A stretch of DNA of 64,000 bases, taken from assembly GCF_009806555.1 (NCBI RefSeq), contig NZ_VUOK01000021.1, forward strand, positions 372,001 to 436,000, read 5' to 3'. Under the pieces are notes generated by a model. It saw only the letters and a program-made list of their open reading frames with translations. It had not been told where the DNA came from and did not search any database. Position 1 is the first letter of the stretch; each line of letters begins with the position of its first letter. Shown piece by piece: positions 9,863 through 17,854 of this stretch. The position numbers and the translations under genes were made by a program. Source of the stretch: Methylobacterium sp. 2A. GTDB lineage: Bacteria; Pseudomonadota; Alphaproteobacteria; Rhizobiales; Beijerinckiaceae.

Positions 9863-10741
9863 ATGGTCGGTCGCGCGGCCTACATCGCGGTCGACTGGGG
9901 CACGACCAACCGGCGGGCCTACGCGATGGCATCCGACGGGACGGTGATCGAAACCCTTCGGGACGATCGCGGCGTGCTCAGCATCGCGCGGGACGCCTAT
10001 CCGGCCGAGATCTCGGCGTTGCGCGCGCGCTTCGGCGCGGAACCGGTCATCGCCGTCGGGATGGTCGGGTCGAGCCGGGGCTGGTGCGAGGCGCCCTATG
10101 TCGATGCGCCAGCAACCCTGGAACGCCTCGTCGAATCCTGCCGGGAGGCCGCGCCCGATGTGCGGATCGTCCCCGGCGTCGCCCTGCGGGACGGCCGGCG
10201 GCCCGACGTGATGCGCGGCGAGGAGATCCAGATCCTGGGCGCGATCCATGCCGGCACGGCGCCGGCGACCGCCCTGTTCTGCCAGCCCGGCACGCACAAC
10301 AAATGGGTCGAGACCGTCGACGGGGCGATCACGAACTTCACCACGGTGATGACCGGCGAACTCTTCGCCCTGCTGCGGAGCCACGGCATCCTGGCGGGCA
10401 TGCTCGACGGGCCGGTGGCGGACGGCGCCGCGTTCCGCCGCGGCCTTCGCCGGGGGATCGCGTCCGGCAACCTCGCCGCGACTTTGTTCGAGGTCCGGGC
10501 CGGGCTGCTGCTCGACCGGCTTGAACCCGCCGAGGCCGCCGCCTACGCCAGCGGCGTGCTGATCGGGGCGGATGTCGCGACCCGGGACGATTTGAGCCGC
10601 CGGCCGGTCCATCTGCTGGGCGGCGGGACCCTGAGCGACCTCTATGCCGTCGCGGTGACCGAAATGGGCGGGACTCCGGTCATCGTGCCGGACGGGGCGA
10701 CGACCGCCGGCATCCACGCCCTCTGGAGCCTGAACGCATGA
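9863..10741 (+). CDS. dgoK: 2-dehydro-3-deoxygalactonokinase
   Basis: 292-residue cytosolic sugar-acid kinase that phosphorylates 2-keto-3-deoxy-galactonate with ATP in the De Ley-Doudoroff branch of galactose breakdown. The N-terminal phosphate-binding loop YIAVDWGTTNRRAYAM and the motif QPGTHNKWVETVDGAI are diagnostic of DgoK. The start at 9863 matches the usual family N-terminus; the open frame upstream lacks similarity. The stop overlaps the start of the aldolase gene by four bases (ATGA), so the two enzymes of consecutive steps are translationally coupled. No galactonate dehydratase is seen in the window. Confidence 0.92.
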   Translation: MVGRAAYIAVDWGTTNRRAYAMASDGTVIETLRDDRGVLSIARDAYPAEISALRARFGAEPVIAVGMVGSSRGWCEAPYVDAPATLERLVESCREAAPDVRIVPGVALRDGRRPDVMRGEEIQILGAIHAGTAPATALFCQPGTHNKWVETVDGAITNFTTVMTGELFALLRSHGILAGMLDGPVADGAAFRRGLRRGIASGNLAATLFEVRAGLLLDRLEPAEAAAYASGVLIGADVATRDDLSRRPVHLLGGGTLSDLYAVAVTEMGGTPVIVPDGATTAGIHALWSLNA

Positions 10742-11373
10742 CGATCCTCGATCGGTTCGAAGCCGCCTTCGCCGCCTGCCCGCTGGTCGCGATCCTGCGG
10801 GGGCTGACGCCGGAGGAGGCGCCGGCCATCGGCGACGCCCTCGCGGATGCCGGGTTCACGCTGATCGAGGTGCCACTGAACTCCCCCGATCCGCTGCGCA
10901 GCATCACCCGCCTCTCCGAGCGCCTCGCCGGGCGCGCGCTCGTGGGGGCCGGCACGGTGCTCGAAGCCGCGCAGGTCGAAGCGGTCAGGGAGGCCGGCGG
11001 CAGCCTGATCGTCTCGCCCAACACGGATGACGCGGTGATCCGGGCGACCCGCGCGCTCGGCCTCGTCTCTCTGCCCGGTTACCAGACGCCGACCGAGGCC
11101 TTCGCGGGGCTCGCAGCCGGCGCGACCGCGCTCAAGCTCTTCCCGGCGGATGTCGCGTCGCCGGCGGCCCTGCGGGCTCACAGAGCCGTGCTCCCCGCCG
11201 GAACGCGGGTTCTCGCCGTGGGCGGCGTGACGCCGGAGGGGATCGCCGCCTGGCGGGCGGCGAGCGCCGACGGGTTCGGCCTCGGCTCGAACCTGTACCG
11301 CCCCGGCAAGGCGGCGGCCGATGTCGCGCGCGACGCGGCGGCCTTCGTGGAAGCGGTCCGGCGGTCCGCGTAA
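10738..11373 (+). CDS. dgoA: 2-dehydro-3-deoxy-6-phosphogalactonate aldolase
   Basis: 211-residue class I aldolase of the KDPG/KDPGal family, cleaving KDPGal to pyruvate and glyceraldehyde 3-phosphate. Visible motifs: LVAILRGLTPEEA at the N-terminus, the Glu of TLIEVPLNSP, VGAGTVLEAAQVEAVREAGG, and the Schiff-base lysine in TALKLFPADVASPAALRAHR. It follows dgoK with a four-base overlap, which favours the galactonate over the gluconate version. Length is normal. Confidence 0.92.
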   Translation: MTILDRFEAAFAACPLVAILRGLTPEEAPAIGDALADAGFTLIEVPLNSPDPLRSITRLSERLAGRALVGAGTVLEAAQVEAVREAGGSLIVSPNTDDAVIRATRALGLVSLPGYQTPTEAFAGLAAGATALKLFPADVASPAALRAHRAVLPAGTRVLAVGGVTPEGIAAWRAASADGFGLGSNLYRPGKAAADVARDAAAFVEAVRRSA

Positions 11374-11466
11374 CCGCGCGACGCCGAGTCCACAGCCGGC
11401 GCATCTTGGACCGGCGCCGCCAAACGCCTATCAGACAGCCGTCCCTGGCGAGACGGGAGCGGCCTG

Positions 11467-12633
11467 ATGGCGGATGAGATCACGGTTTCGGCCGAGGGCG
11501 ACGGGCTCGACCTCATCGAGACGCCCTGCCTCCTGCTCGATTCCGACCGGCTGACCGCCAACGTCGCCGCCATGCGGGCGCGGCTCGACCGGCTCGGCGT
11601 GGTCCTGCGCCCGCATCTCAAGACAGCCAAATCCCGCGACGTCGCCCGGATCGCCATGGCGGGCGCAGCCGGGCCCGCAACCGTCTCCACGCTGCGCGAG
11701 GCCGAGTATTTCGCCGAGGGCGGCGTCCGCGACATGATCTACGCGGTCGGTATCGCGCCCCAGAAGCTCGAGCGGGTCGGCTGGATCCGGCGGCATTGGC
11801 AGACGGATCTCGCGATCATCCTCGACTCGCTGGAGCAGGCCGAGGCGGTGGCGACCTGGAGCCGCCGCCATGGCGAAAGGTTGCCGGTGCTGATCGAGGT
11901 CGACGCGGACGGCCACCGCTCCGGCGTGAAGCCGCAGGATGCGGAACGGCTCGTCGCGATCGGCCGCATCCTCGCCGAGGCGGCCAGCCTGCGCGGCGTG
12001 CTCCTGCATGCCGGCGACAGCTACGGACTGAGTGAGCCGGATGCGCTGCGTGCCGCCGCCGAGGCCGAGCGCGTCGCCGCGGTGACGGCGGCCACGTCGC
12101 TCCGCGAGGCGGGCCTGCCCTGCCCGGTGGTCAGCGTCGGCTCCACACCGACCGCGCGCTATGCGGAGAGCCTGGACGGCGTCACCGAGGTCCGCGCCGG
12201 CGTCTTCATGATCGGCGACCTGTTCCAGGCGGGCGTCGGCTCCTGCGCGGTGGAGGATATCGCGCTGACCGTCCTGGCCACGGTGATCGGCCACCAGCGG
12301 GAGAAGGGCTGGATCATCACCGATGCCGGCTGGATGGCGCTCTCGCGCGACCGGGGGACCGCCCGGCAGGCGGTCGATCAGGGTTACGGCCTCGCCTGCG
12401 ACCGCGCGGGGCGGCCCTACCCCGACCTGATCGTCGCCGACGCCAATCAGGAGCACGGCATCCTGGCCCTGCGGAAGGGCTCCGCGGCTGCCCTGCCCGA
12501 TCTCCCGGTCGGCGCGCGGCTGCGCATCCTGCCGAACCACGCCTGTGCGACCGGCGCGCAGCATGATCGCTACCATGTGGTGGCGGACGGCCATCTCACC
12601 GGTGCGGTCTGGCCGCGGATCAACGGGTGGTGA
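11467..12633 (+). CDS. DSD1-family PLP-dependent enzyme (D-threonine aldolase / D-serine dehydratase-like)
   Basis: 388-residue cytosolic enzyme with an alanine-racemase-type TIM barrel and a C-terminal metal-binding domain. The PLP lysine lies in LRPHLKTAKSRDVARIAM. The C-terminal ILPNHACATGAQHDRYHVV has the His-x-Cys zinc-ligand pattern of eukaryotic-type D-serine dehydratase and low-specificity D-threonine aldolase. It probably acts on a D-hydroxyamino acid; which one is not clear from sequence. It begins 93 bp after dgoA on the same strand and may or may not be cotranscribed with it. Confidence 0.85.
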   Translation: MADEITVSAEGDGLDLIETPCLLLDSDRLTANVAAMRARLDRLGVVLRPHLKTAKSRDVARIAMAGAAGPATVSTLREAEYFAEGGVRDMIYAVGIAPQKLERVGWIRRHWQTDLAIILDSLEQAEAVATWSRRHGERLPVLIEVDADGHRSGVKPQDAERLVAIGRILAEAASLRGVLLHAGDSYGLSEPDALRAAAEAERVAAVTAATSLREAGLPCPVVSVGSTPTARYAESLDGVTEVRAGVFMIGDLFQAGVGSCAVEDIALTVLATVIGHQREKGWIITDAGWMALSRDRGTARQAVDQGYGLACDRAGRPYPDLIVADANQEHGILALRKGSAAALPDLPVGARLRILPNHACATGAQHDRYHVVADGHLTGAVWPRINGW

Positions 12634-12678
12634 GGCCGAACTCCGGAACGAGCGTGGGATGCGCGCCGCCAACCGCGT

Positions 12679-12852
12679 TCAAGGGTGCGCGGCCGGCACG
12701 ATGGCGCCGGTCACAACAGGTTCGCCCGCGATGACGCCGATGACGGGTTGCGCCCGCTGCCGGTCGAGCTTGTCGGCCGACACGAGCGCGGCGGCGATCA
12801 GGGCTGCCACGGCCAGCGTCGCCTTCAGCACGTCCCAGACCCGCGCGAGCAT
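12679..12852 (-). CDS. Small single-pass membrane protein, hypothetical
   Basis: 57-residue candidate with one hydrophobic segment (LKATLAVAALIAAALVSADKL) near the N-terminus and a short polar tail. The ATG at 12852 has a GAGG motif eight bases upstream. The frame remains open to another ATG at 12945, which would add a CENC-containing basic leader. It lies convergent to the DSD1 gene. I do not recognise it; coding status rests on the membrane segment and ribosome-binding site alone. Confidence 0.4.
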   Translation of the reverse strand: MLARVWDVLKATLAVAALIAAALVSADKLDRQRAQPVIGVIAGEPVVTGAIVPAAHP

Positions 12853-13003
12853 GGCTTCGACCTCACCGGCGACGGAATGCGAGAAGCGGGCGCGTCGCGA
12901 ACGCCCTCCGCAGTTCTCGCAGCCTGGGCCGTCAGGCTTGCCCAAACCTTACCAAGTCACCGCGCGCGGCATCTCTGTCCAACACTGATGCCGCAGCGCA
13001 TCA

Positions 13004-13945
13004 TCAACGGGGACGGTTGCGCCCGGCCGCGGCGTCCGATCCGCCTCCGGCCTCGGCGGCCAGCGCCTCGAACACCAGGGCGTGGCGCTGCGCCAGCGCC
13101 GCCACATCGGTCGTGTAGCCACCGCCGATCACCGCCACGAGGGGGATCCCGCGGGCCCGCGCCTGGGACACGACGTACCGATCCCGCGCGAGCAAGCCCT
13201 CATCCGTGAGGCTCAGCCGGCCGAGCCGGTCGTCCCGATGCGGATCGACGCCGGCATTGTAGAAGACGAGGTCGGGCGCAAGCGCGTCGAGCAGTTGCGG
13301 CAGGCGGCCGCGCAGCACGGCGAGATAGTCCTCGTCGCCGAGCCGGTCCGGGAGGCCGATATCGAGGTCGCCGGCGATCTTCTGAGAGGGATAGTTGTTC
13401 TCGCAGTGGATGGAGAGCGTGAACAGGTCGGGGCAGAGCGCGAGGCAATCCGCGGTCCCGTCACCCTGGTGGACATCGAGATCGACGACCAGGGCGCGCC
13501 GCACGAGGCCTTCGGCCTGGAGGGTGCGCGCCGCCACGGCCACGTCGTTGAGCACGCAGAAGCCGGCGCCCTGCTGCCTCCGGGCATGGTGGCTCCCGCC
13601 GGCGGCACTGCCGGCCAGCCCCTCGGCGAGCGCCAGACGCGCCGCCAGCAGGGTCCCGCCCACGGAACTGCGCGAGCGCCGCACCAAAGCGGCATCGACC
13701 GGCAGCCCGATCGCCCGCTCGACGTCGGGCGACACGGTGCAGTTCAGGACCGCCTGCACGTAGGCTGGATCGTGGGCACGAACGAGGATGTCCGCGGTGG
13801 CCAGCTCGGGCGTGACGAAGCCGAGGGGCGCGAGCCCCTTCGCGATCAACGTCTCGGCAAGCAGCCCGTATTTCCGCATCGGGAAGCGGTGACCGGCCGG
13901 CAGGCTCGCCTCGTAGGCCGGATGAAAGGCGATCGGCGGGATCAT
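13004..13945 (-). CDS. Histone deacetylase family protein (class II-like amidohydrolase)
   Basis: 313-residue zinc hydrolase of the arginase/deacetylase fold, related to acetoin-utilisation protein AcuC and acetylpolyamine amidohydrolases. Zinc and catalytic positions are visible: the His pair in AAGGSHHARR, the Asp and His of VVDLDVHQGDGT, and the Asp of FYNAGVDPHRDDRLG. GGGY near the C-terminus holds the active-site tyrosine. Bacterial members remove acetyl groups from small molecules or proteins; the substrate here is unknown. It is a single gene with no obvious partner. Confidence 0.88.
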   Translation of the reverse strand: MIPPIAFHPAYEASLPAGHRFPMRKYGLLAETLIAKGLAPLGFVTPELATADILVRAHDPAYVQAVLNCTVSPDVERAIGLPVDAALVRRSRSSVGGTLLAARLALAEGLAGSAAGGSHHARRQQGAGFCVLNDVAVAARTLQAEGLVRRALVVDLDVHQGDGTADCLALCPDLFTLSIHCENNYPSQKIAGDLDIGLPDRLGDEDYLAVLRGRLPQLLDALAPDLVFYNAGVDPHRDDRLGRLSLTDEGLLARDRYVVSQARARGIPLVAVIGGGYTTDVAALAQRHALVFEALAAEAGGGSDAAAGRNRPR

Positions 13946-14244
13946 GCCGGGGCGCCGAGATCCGCCAGGATGGCCGCGGCCAGAGCCGCCCCGCTGTCGA
14001 CGGCCTCCAGCCTCGCCACGCTCCGACGGTCGCTCACGGCCTCATCCTGTCTGAGACGCGGCCCGGCGAGCCGCCTTTCGGCCAAGATAGGCGCGTCCCC
14101 GGATGGCGACAGCGCGACGCTCCGTCCCGCGTCCGGGGGCGAAACAACGTCCGTCTTGCCGGCCTTGGCCGACGGAGCGTGACCCGATCGAGCCGAGTGA
14201 CCGGCCAGGCCGATGAGACGGGAAACGCATTCTGCGGCGTGCGG

Positions 14245-14329
14245 TGGTGCGGGTAGAGGGAATCGAACCCCCACGCCTTGCGGCTGGCGATTTTGAGTCG
14301 CCCGCGTCTACCAGTTCCGCCATACCCGC
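14245..14329 (-). tRNA. tRNA-Leu (anticodon CAA)
   Basis: An 85-base cloverleaf on the minus strand. The acceptor GCGGGTA pairs with TACCCGC, followed by discriminator A and an encoded CCA. The anticodon stem GGCGA/TCGCC encloses the loop CTCAAAA, giving anticodon CAA (UUG codons). There is a long type II variable arm and a TTCGATT T-loop. The 300 bp to its left hold no credible gene. Confidence 0.96.
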
Positions 14330-14455
14330 CTGCCCGGCGCTCTTCGCACAGGTCGACCGCACGGGCCAAGCGTATTTTTCGCGGTGGCGGGCGATCTGGC
14401 CAAGGCGCGGCACCTATGCTCAAAGGGCGGCCAACGATCCAATACGGGAGATCGA

Positions 14456-15037
14456 ATGCTCCGCCGGCTCTATGCGTGGATCCTGGCCCTCAGCGTCAGG
14501 CCCTCCGCGCCCTACGCGCTCGGCGCCGTGGCCTTCGCCGAAAGTTCGTTCTTCCCGGTTCCGCCAGACGCGATGCTGGTGCCGATGGCCGTCAGCCGAC
14601 CGGACCGGGTCTGGCTCTACGCCACGATCGCGACCGTCGCATCGGTCCTCGGTGGCATCGTGGGCTACGCCATCGGGGCCCTGCTGTTCGACTCCGTCGG
14701 GGAATGGCTGATCCGCCTCTACGGCCTACAGAACTCGGCCGCGACCTTCCAGGATTCCTATGCCCGGTACGGACATTGGGTGATCCTGTTGAAGGGCCTG
14801 ACACCGATCCCCTACAAGCTCGTCACGATCACGTCGGGCTTCGCCCATTACAGCCTGTTCTGGTTCATCGTGCTGTCGATCGTCACCCGCGGCGCCCGCT
14901 TCTTCATCCTCGCCGGACTGCTCGGTCGATACGGCGTCCAGATCCGCGGCGTCCTCGACCGGCATCTCAACGCGGTGGCGGCGATCTCGGTGGCGGTGAT
15001 CGTCCTCGGCTTCCTGCTGTTCAAGGTGATCCTGTAG
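14456..15037 (+). CDS. YqaA/DedA-like VTT-domain membrane protein
   Basis: 193-residue integral membrane protein of the DedA/VTT superfamily, YqaA branch. Family features: SSFFPVPPDAMLVPMA near residues 30-45, a Gly-rich segment GGIVGYAIGALLFD, and LLKGLTPIPYKLVTITSGFA, with a terminal hydrophobic helix. Related proteins are implicated in lipid scrambling and membrane homeostasis; that role is family knowledge. The gene ends two bases before dsbB, so the two are probably one operon. Confidence 0.88.
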   Translation: MLRRLYAWILALSVRPSAPYALGAVAFAESSFFPVPPDAMLVPMAVSRPDRVWLYATIATVASVLGGIVGYAIGALLFDSVGEWLIRLYGLQNSAATFQDSYARYGHWVILLKGLTPIPYKLVTITSGFAHYSLFWFIVLSIVTRGARFFILAGLLGRYGVQIRGVLDRHLNAVAAISVAVIVLGFLLFKVIL

Positions 15038-15039
15038 CG

Positions 15040-15528
15040 ATGAATACGGCGGCCGCGCTTCGTCTCAAAACCGCCGGCCTGTGGCTGGCCATCCTCTCCG
15101 CCGTGATCCTCTGCGCCGTGCTGGTGATGCAGTACGGATCCGGCTACGCGCCCTGCAAGCTCTGCCTGACGGAGCGCCTGCCCTATTACGCGGCGGTGCC
15201 GCTGGGCCTGATCGCGTTGTTCGCCCCGGAGCGCCTGGCCCGGATCGCTCTCGGACTGGCTGCCCTCGGCCTGCTCTACGGAGCCGGACTCGGCGTCTAT
15301 CACGCCGGCGCCGAATGGGGGTTCTGGCCCGGGCCGACGGATTGCGGCGGCGGCACGGGAACCAATCCCGGCCAGATCGGAGACTTCCTCAACGCCCTGC
15401 AAACCACCAAGGTGGTGGATTGCTCGGTGGCGGCCTTGCGCATCCTTGGAATTTCGCTGGCCGGCTGGAACGCCGTCGTGGCGTTCGTGCTGGCATCCCT
15501 GGCGGGGACGGCCGCGGCGCGCCGCTGA
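15040..15528 (+). CDS. dsbB: Disulfide bond formation protein B
   Basis: 162-residue inner-membrane protein that reoxidises periplasmic DsbA and passes electrons to quinone. Four membrane segments are visible. The first cysteine pair is C39-x-x-C42 in YAPCKLCLTERLPYY. The second pair lies in the second periplasmic loop, in PTDCGGG and VVDCSV. The ATG follows the upstream stop by two bases. Length and topology are normal for DsbB. Confidence 0.92.
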   Translation: MNTAAALRLKTAGLWLAILSAVILCAVLVMQYGSGYAPCKLCLTERLPYYAAVPLGLIALFAPERLARIALGLAALGLLYGAGLGVYHAGAEWGFWPGPTDCGGGTGTNPGQIGDFLNALQTTKVVDCSVAALRILGISLAGWNAVVAFVLASLAGTAAARR

Positions 15529-15571
15529 CCGGCCGACCGAAGACCTCGCCCCCGGCGCCCGCGTCGATGTC

Positions 15572-16033
15572 CTAATTCCGGTCGTCGGGCAGAATCGGGA
15601 TCGCGGCGACGTCGATGCCCTCCTCGATCAAGGCGCGCGCCTCGGCGGGGCTGGCCTCCCCGTAGATCGACCGGCCTTCCGCTTCTCCGTAGTGGATCTT
15701 GCGCGCTTCCTCGGGGAATCGAGCGCCGACATGTTCGGCGCTCGCGACGACCTGCTCCCGCAATGCCTTCAGCATGGCCCGGAGCTGACGCTCCGGCTCG
15801 GCGAGCAGGGCCACCGGAGCTTCGGCCTGCGGCGGAGGCGCCTCCGGATGCGGCGCCTGCGGCCGATCGCTGCGCGCGATGCTCGGCGCCATCAGCGCCT
15901 TGCCGACCGCGGTGGTGTCGCAGACCGGGCAGACCACGAGACCGCGCGCGACCTGCGTGTCGAAGGAAGCGGAGGACGGGAACCAGCTCTCGAAGCCGTG
16001 TCCGGCCTCGCAGACGAGACTGTACCGGATCAT
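15572..16033 (-). CDS. DUF1178 family protein
   Basis: 153-residue protein of the alphaproteobacterial DUF1178 family, function unknown. The N-terminus MIRYSLVCEAGHGFESWF and the later VVCPVCDTTAVGKALMAPS suggest a small zinc ribbon formed by Cys/His residues. The middle is Pro-rich and the C-terminal half is helical. It lies 17 bp downstream of the nitrilase-family gene on the same strand, continuing the glutaredoxin-nitrilase group. Confidence 0.88.
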   Translation of the reverse strand: MIRYSLVCEAGHGFESWFPSSASFDTQVARGLVVCPVCDTTAVGKALMAPSIARSDRPQAPHPEAPPPQAEAPVALLAEPERQLRAMLKALREQVVASAEHVGARFPEEARKIHYGEAEGRSIYGEASPAEARALIEEGIDVAAIPILPDDRN

Positions 16034-16050
16034 TGTTCTGCTATCGGTGT

Positions 16051-16908
16051 CTACTGCGCCGGCTCGACCTGAAGGCCGACACGCTCGACGGTAAAGGCAC
16101 GTCCGTGCTTCAGCGACGGGATCCGCGCCCGGGCGTCGGCGACCTGGGCGAGGTCGATCTCCGCCAGGATGATTCCGGGCTCGTCGCCGCCCGCATCGGC
16201 GAGCACGCGCCCCCAGGGATCGACGATGATGGAATGGCCGAAGGTCTCGCGTCCATCCTCGTGAACACCGCCCTGCGCCGCCGAGATCACGAAGGCGCCG
16301 GTCTCGATCGCCCGGGCCCGCTGGAGGACGTGCCAATGCGCAGCGCCCGTCTGGCGGGTGAAGCAGGCCGGTGCGGTCAGCACATCGGCCCCCGCTTCCG
16401 CCAAGGCGCGATAGAGGCCGGGAAAGCGGATGTCGTAGCAGATCGTCAGGCCGATCGTGGCCAGGGGCGTCTGAGCGACGATCGCGCAGGCGCCGCCGGT
16501 ATAGGTCGCCGATTCGCGCCAGCGCTCGCCACTCGGCAGATCGACGTCGAACAGGTGCAGCTTGTCGTAAGCGGCGACGATCGCTCCCGCGGCATCGATC
16601 AGGTAGGCCCGGTTGGCGATCTTGTCGCCTGCGCGCACCGCGATGGAGCCCACCTGCACGATTGTCCCGGTCTCCCGCGCGACGTCGCGCAGCGCTGCGA
16701 GCGTGGGATCGCGCTCCTCGCTCGTGACATGCGCGAACAGGCGCTGCCGGTCGCGCTCGACCAGGGACGTCATTTCCGGCGTCTGGACATAGGCCGCGCC
16801 CCGCGACGCCGCCTCGCGCACCCCCGCCACGGCCGCGTCGCGATTGGCGCCCGGATCGCGACCGGAGCGCATCTGCACGCAGGCAGCCGTGAAGCGGGCC
16901 TCAGGCAT
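16051..16908 (-). CDS. Carbon-nitrogen hydrolase (Nit1/Nit2-like)
   Basis: 285-residue nitrilase-superfamily amidase. The catalytic triad is visible: Glu in YVQTPEMTSL, Lys in AYDKLHLFDVDLP and Cys in IGLTICYDIRFPGLYRAL. This cysteine context is that of Nit2-type omega-amidases and deaminated-glutathione amidases, which repair damaged glutathione; this would fit the glutaredoxin gene just upstream. The ATG at 16908 is preferred over a GTG at 16920. It overlaps the glutaredoxin stop by eight bases. Confidence 0.9.
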   Translation of the reverse strand: MPEARFTAACVQMRSGRDPGANRDAAVAGVREAASRGAAYVQTPEMTSLVERDRQRLFAHVTSEERDPTLAALRDVARETGTIVQVGSIAVRAGDKIANRAYLIDAAGAIVAAYDKLHLFDVDLPSGERWRESATYTGGACAIVAQTPLATIGLTICYDIRFPGLYRALAEAGADVLTAPACFTRQTGAAHWHVLQRARAIETGAFVISAAQGGVHEDGRETFGHSIIVDPWGRVLADAGGDEPGIILAEIDLAQVADARARIPSLKHGRAFTVERVGLQVEPAQ

Positions 16909-17170
16909 CGGCTTTGTCACTCAGGAGGGGATCGAGCTTGCCGGCCCGGTCGAGGGCGTAGAGGTCGTCGCAGCCGCCGACATGCGTGCCGCCCACGAAG
17001 ATCTGCGGCACGCTCGTGCGGCCGCCCGCCTTCCCGACCATGGTGGCGCGGGCGCCCTGCACCCGCTCGACGTCGATCTCCTGGAAGGGAACGCCCTTCT
17101 CCTTCAGCAGGCTCTTGGCCGCCGAGCAGTAGGGGCACCACGCCGTGGTGTAGATGGTAACCGGCTGCAT
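16901..17170 (-). CDS. grxC: Glutaredoxin 3
   Basis: 89-residue dithiol glutaredoxin. The active site CPYC is at residues 12-15 (TTAWCPYCSAAKSLL); the glutathione-binding TSVPQIFVGGTHVGGCDDL follows. It reduces protein disulfides and glutathionylated proteins using glutathione. It is the first gene of a three-gene group with the nitrilase-family and DUF1178 genes, an arrangement common in Rhizobiales. Confidence 0.95.
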   Translation of the reverse strand: MQPVTIYTTAWCPYCSAAKSLLKEKGVPFQEIDVERVQGARATMVGKAGGRTSVPQIFVGGTHVGGCDDLYALDRAGKLDPLLSDKADA

Positions 17171-17291
17171 GGCCTTCGATGTCCCGCGCGTGACCACCCG
17201 TCATATAGGTGCGCGCAGGGCACATTGCCTATGTCCGCGTGGCCACAGGCTCAACGCCACGCGACCGGCATCAGCGCCGGGCCGGTCGCCG

Positions 17292-17648
17292 TCAGGCAGC
17301 GAGCAGCTTCTCGACCTCGTTCACGAGATCGCGCAGGTGGAACGGCTTCGACAGGACCTTCGCGTCCTTCGGCGCCTTGGAGTCGGGGTTCAGCGCCACG
17401 GCCGCGAAGCCGGTGATGAACATGACCTTGATATCGGGGTCGAGTTCGGTGGCGCGGCGCGCCAGCTCGATACCGTCCATCTCGGGCATCACGATATCGG
17501 TCAACAGCAGCTCGAACGGCTCCTCGCGCAGGCGGTTATACGCCGAGAGGCCGTTGTCGAAGGACAGGACATCATAGCCCGCGTTCTGGAGCGCCTTGGC
17601 CAGAAACCGGCGCATGTCGTTGTCGTCTTCCGCCAGCAGGATTTTCAT
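17292..17648 (-). CDS. cpdR: Cell-cycle response regulator CpdR
   Basis: 118-residue single-domain response regulator. The acidic pair is EDDND (residues 7-11), the phosphoacceptor is D51 (LLLTDIVMPEMDG), the same position as in Caulobacter CpdR, and the conserved Lys lies in LSKPFHL. In Caulobacter the unphosphorylated protein takes ClpXP to the cell pole and primes degradation of CtrA-pathway substrates. The C-terminus ends in Leu-Leu-Ala-Ala; a terminal Ala-Ala is what makes Caulobacter CpdR itself a ClpXP substrate. It is monocistronic, with a candidate CtrA site upstream. Confidence 0.93.
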   Translation of the reverse strand: MKILLAEDDNDMRRFLAKALQNAGYDVLSFDNGLSAYNRLREEPFELLLTDIVMPEMDGIELARRATELDPDIKVMFITGFAAVALNPDSKAPKDAKVLSKPFHLRDLVNEVEKLLAA

Positions 17649-17699
17649 CGGCCGGATCCGAGCCTTCGCGTCGTGGTGTTGATCCCATAAAGGGACGGG

Positions 17700-17718
17700 A
17701 TGGTAAACAAGGTGTTAG
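17700..17718 (-). promoter_or_regulatory. Candidate CtrA-binding site upstream of cpdR
   Basis: On the cpdR strand the sequence is CTAA, seven bases, then TTTACCAT. The CtrA consensus is TTAA-N7-TTAACCAT, so this differs at one base in each half and keeps the exact seven-base spacing. It lies about 50-70 bp upstream of the cpdR start codon. Confidence 0.45.
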
Positions 17719-17854
17719 GATCGCTGTCGCACCGCATGCGTCGTGTGTCGCCGATGGCACGATCACCCGATGGGACGGAGTGGACAGGCAGGCGAACGCA
17801 CACCACAGTGCAGATCTGCCGTGCTTCTTCCTCCGCCGGGTTGTCGACGCATCG

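Noticed and set aside
9649-9864. N-terminal extension of LivG to the ATG at 9864
   Set aside because: The added 72 residues have no family similarity, while TTG at 9648 has an ideal GGAGGA six bases upstream.
13942-14274. 110-codon minus-strand frame running out of tRNA-Leu toward the deacetylase gene
   Set aside because: Its first codons are the antisense-frame reading of the tRNA (MGVRFPLPAP is a well-known tRNA artefact), and the rest shows no domain.
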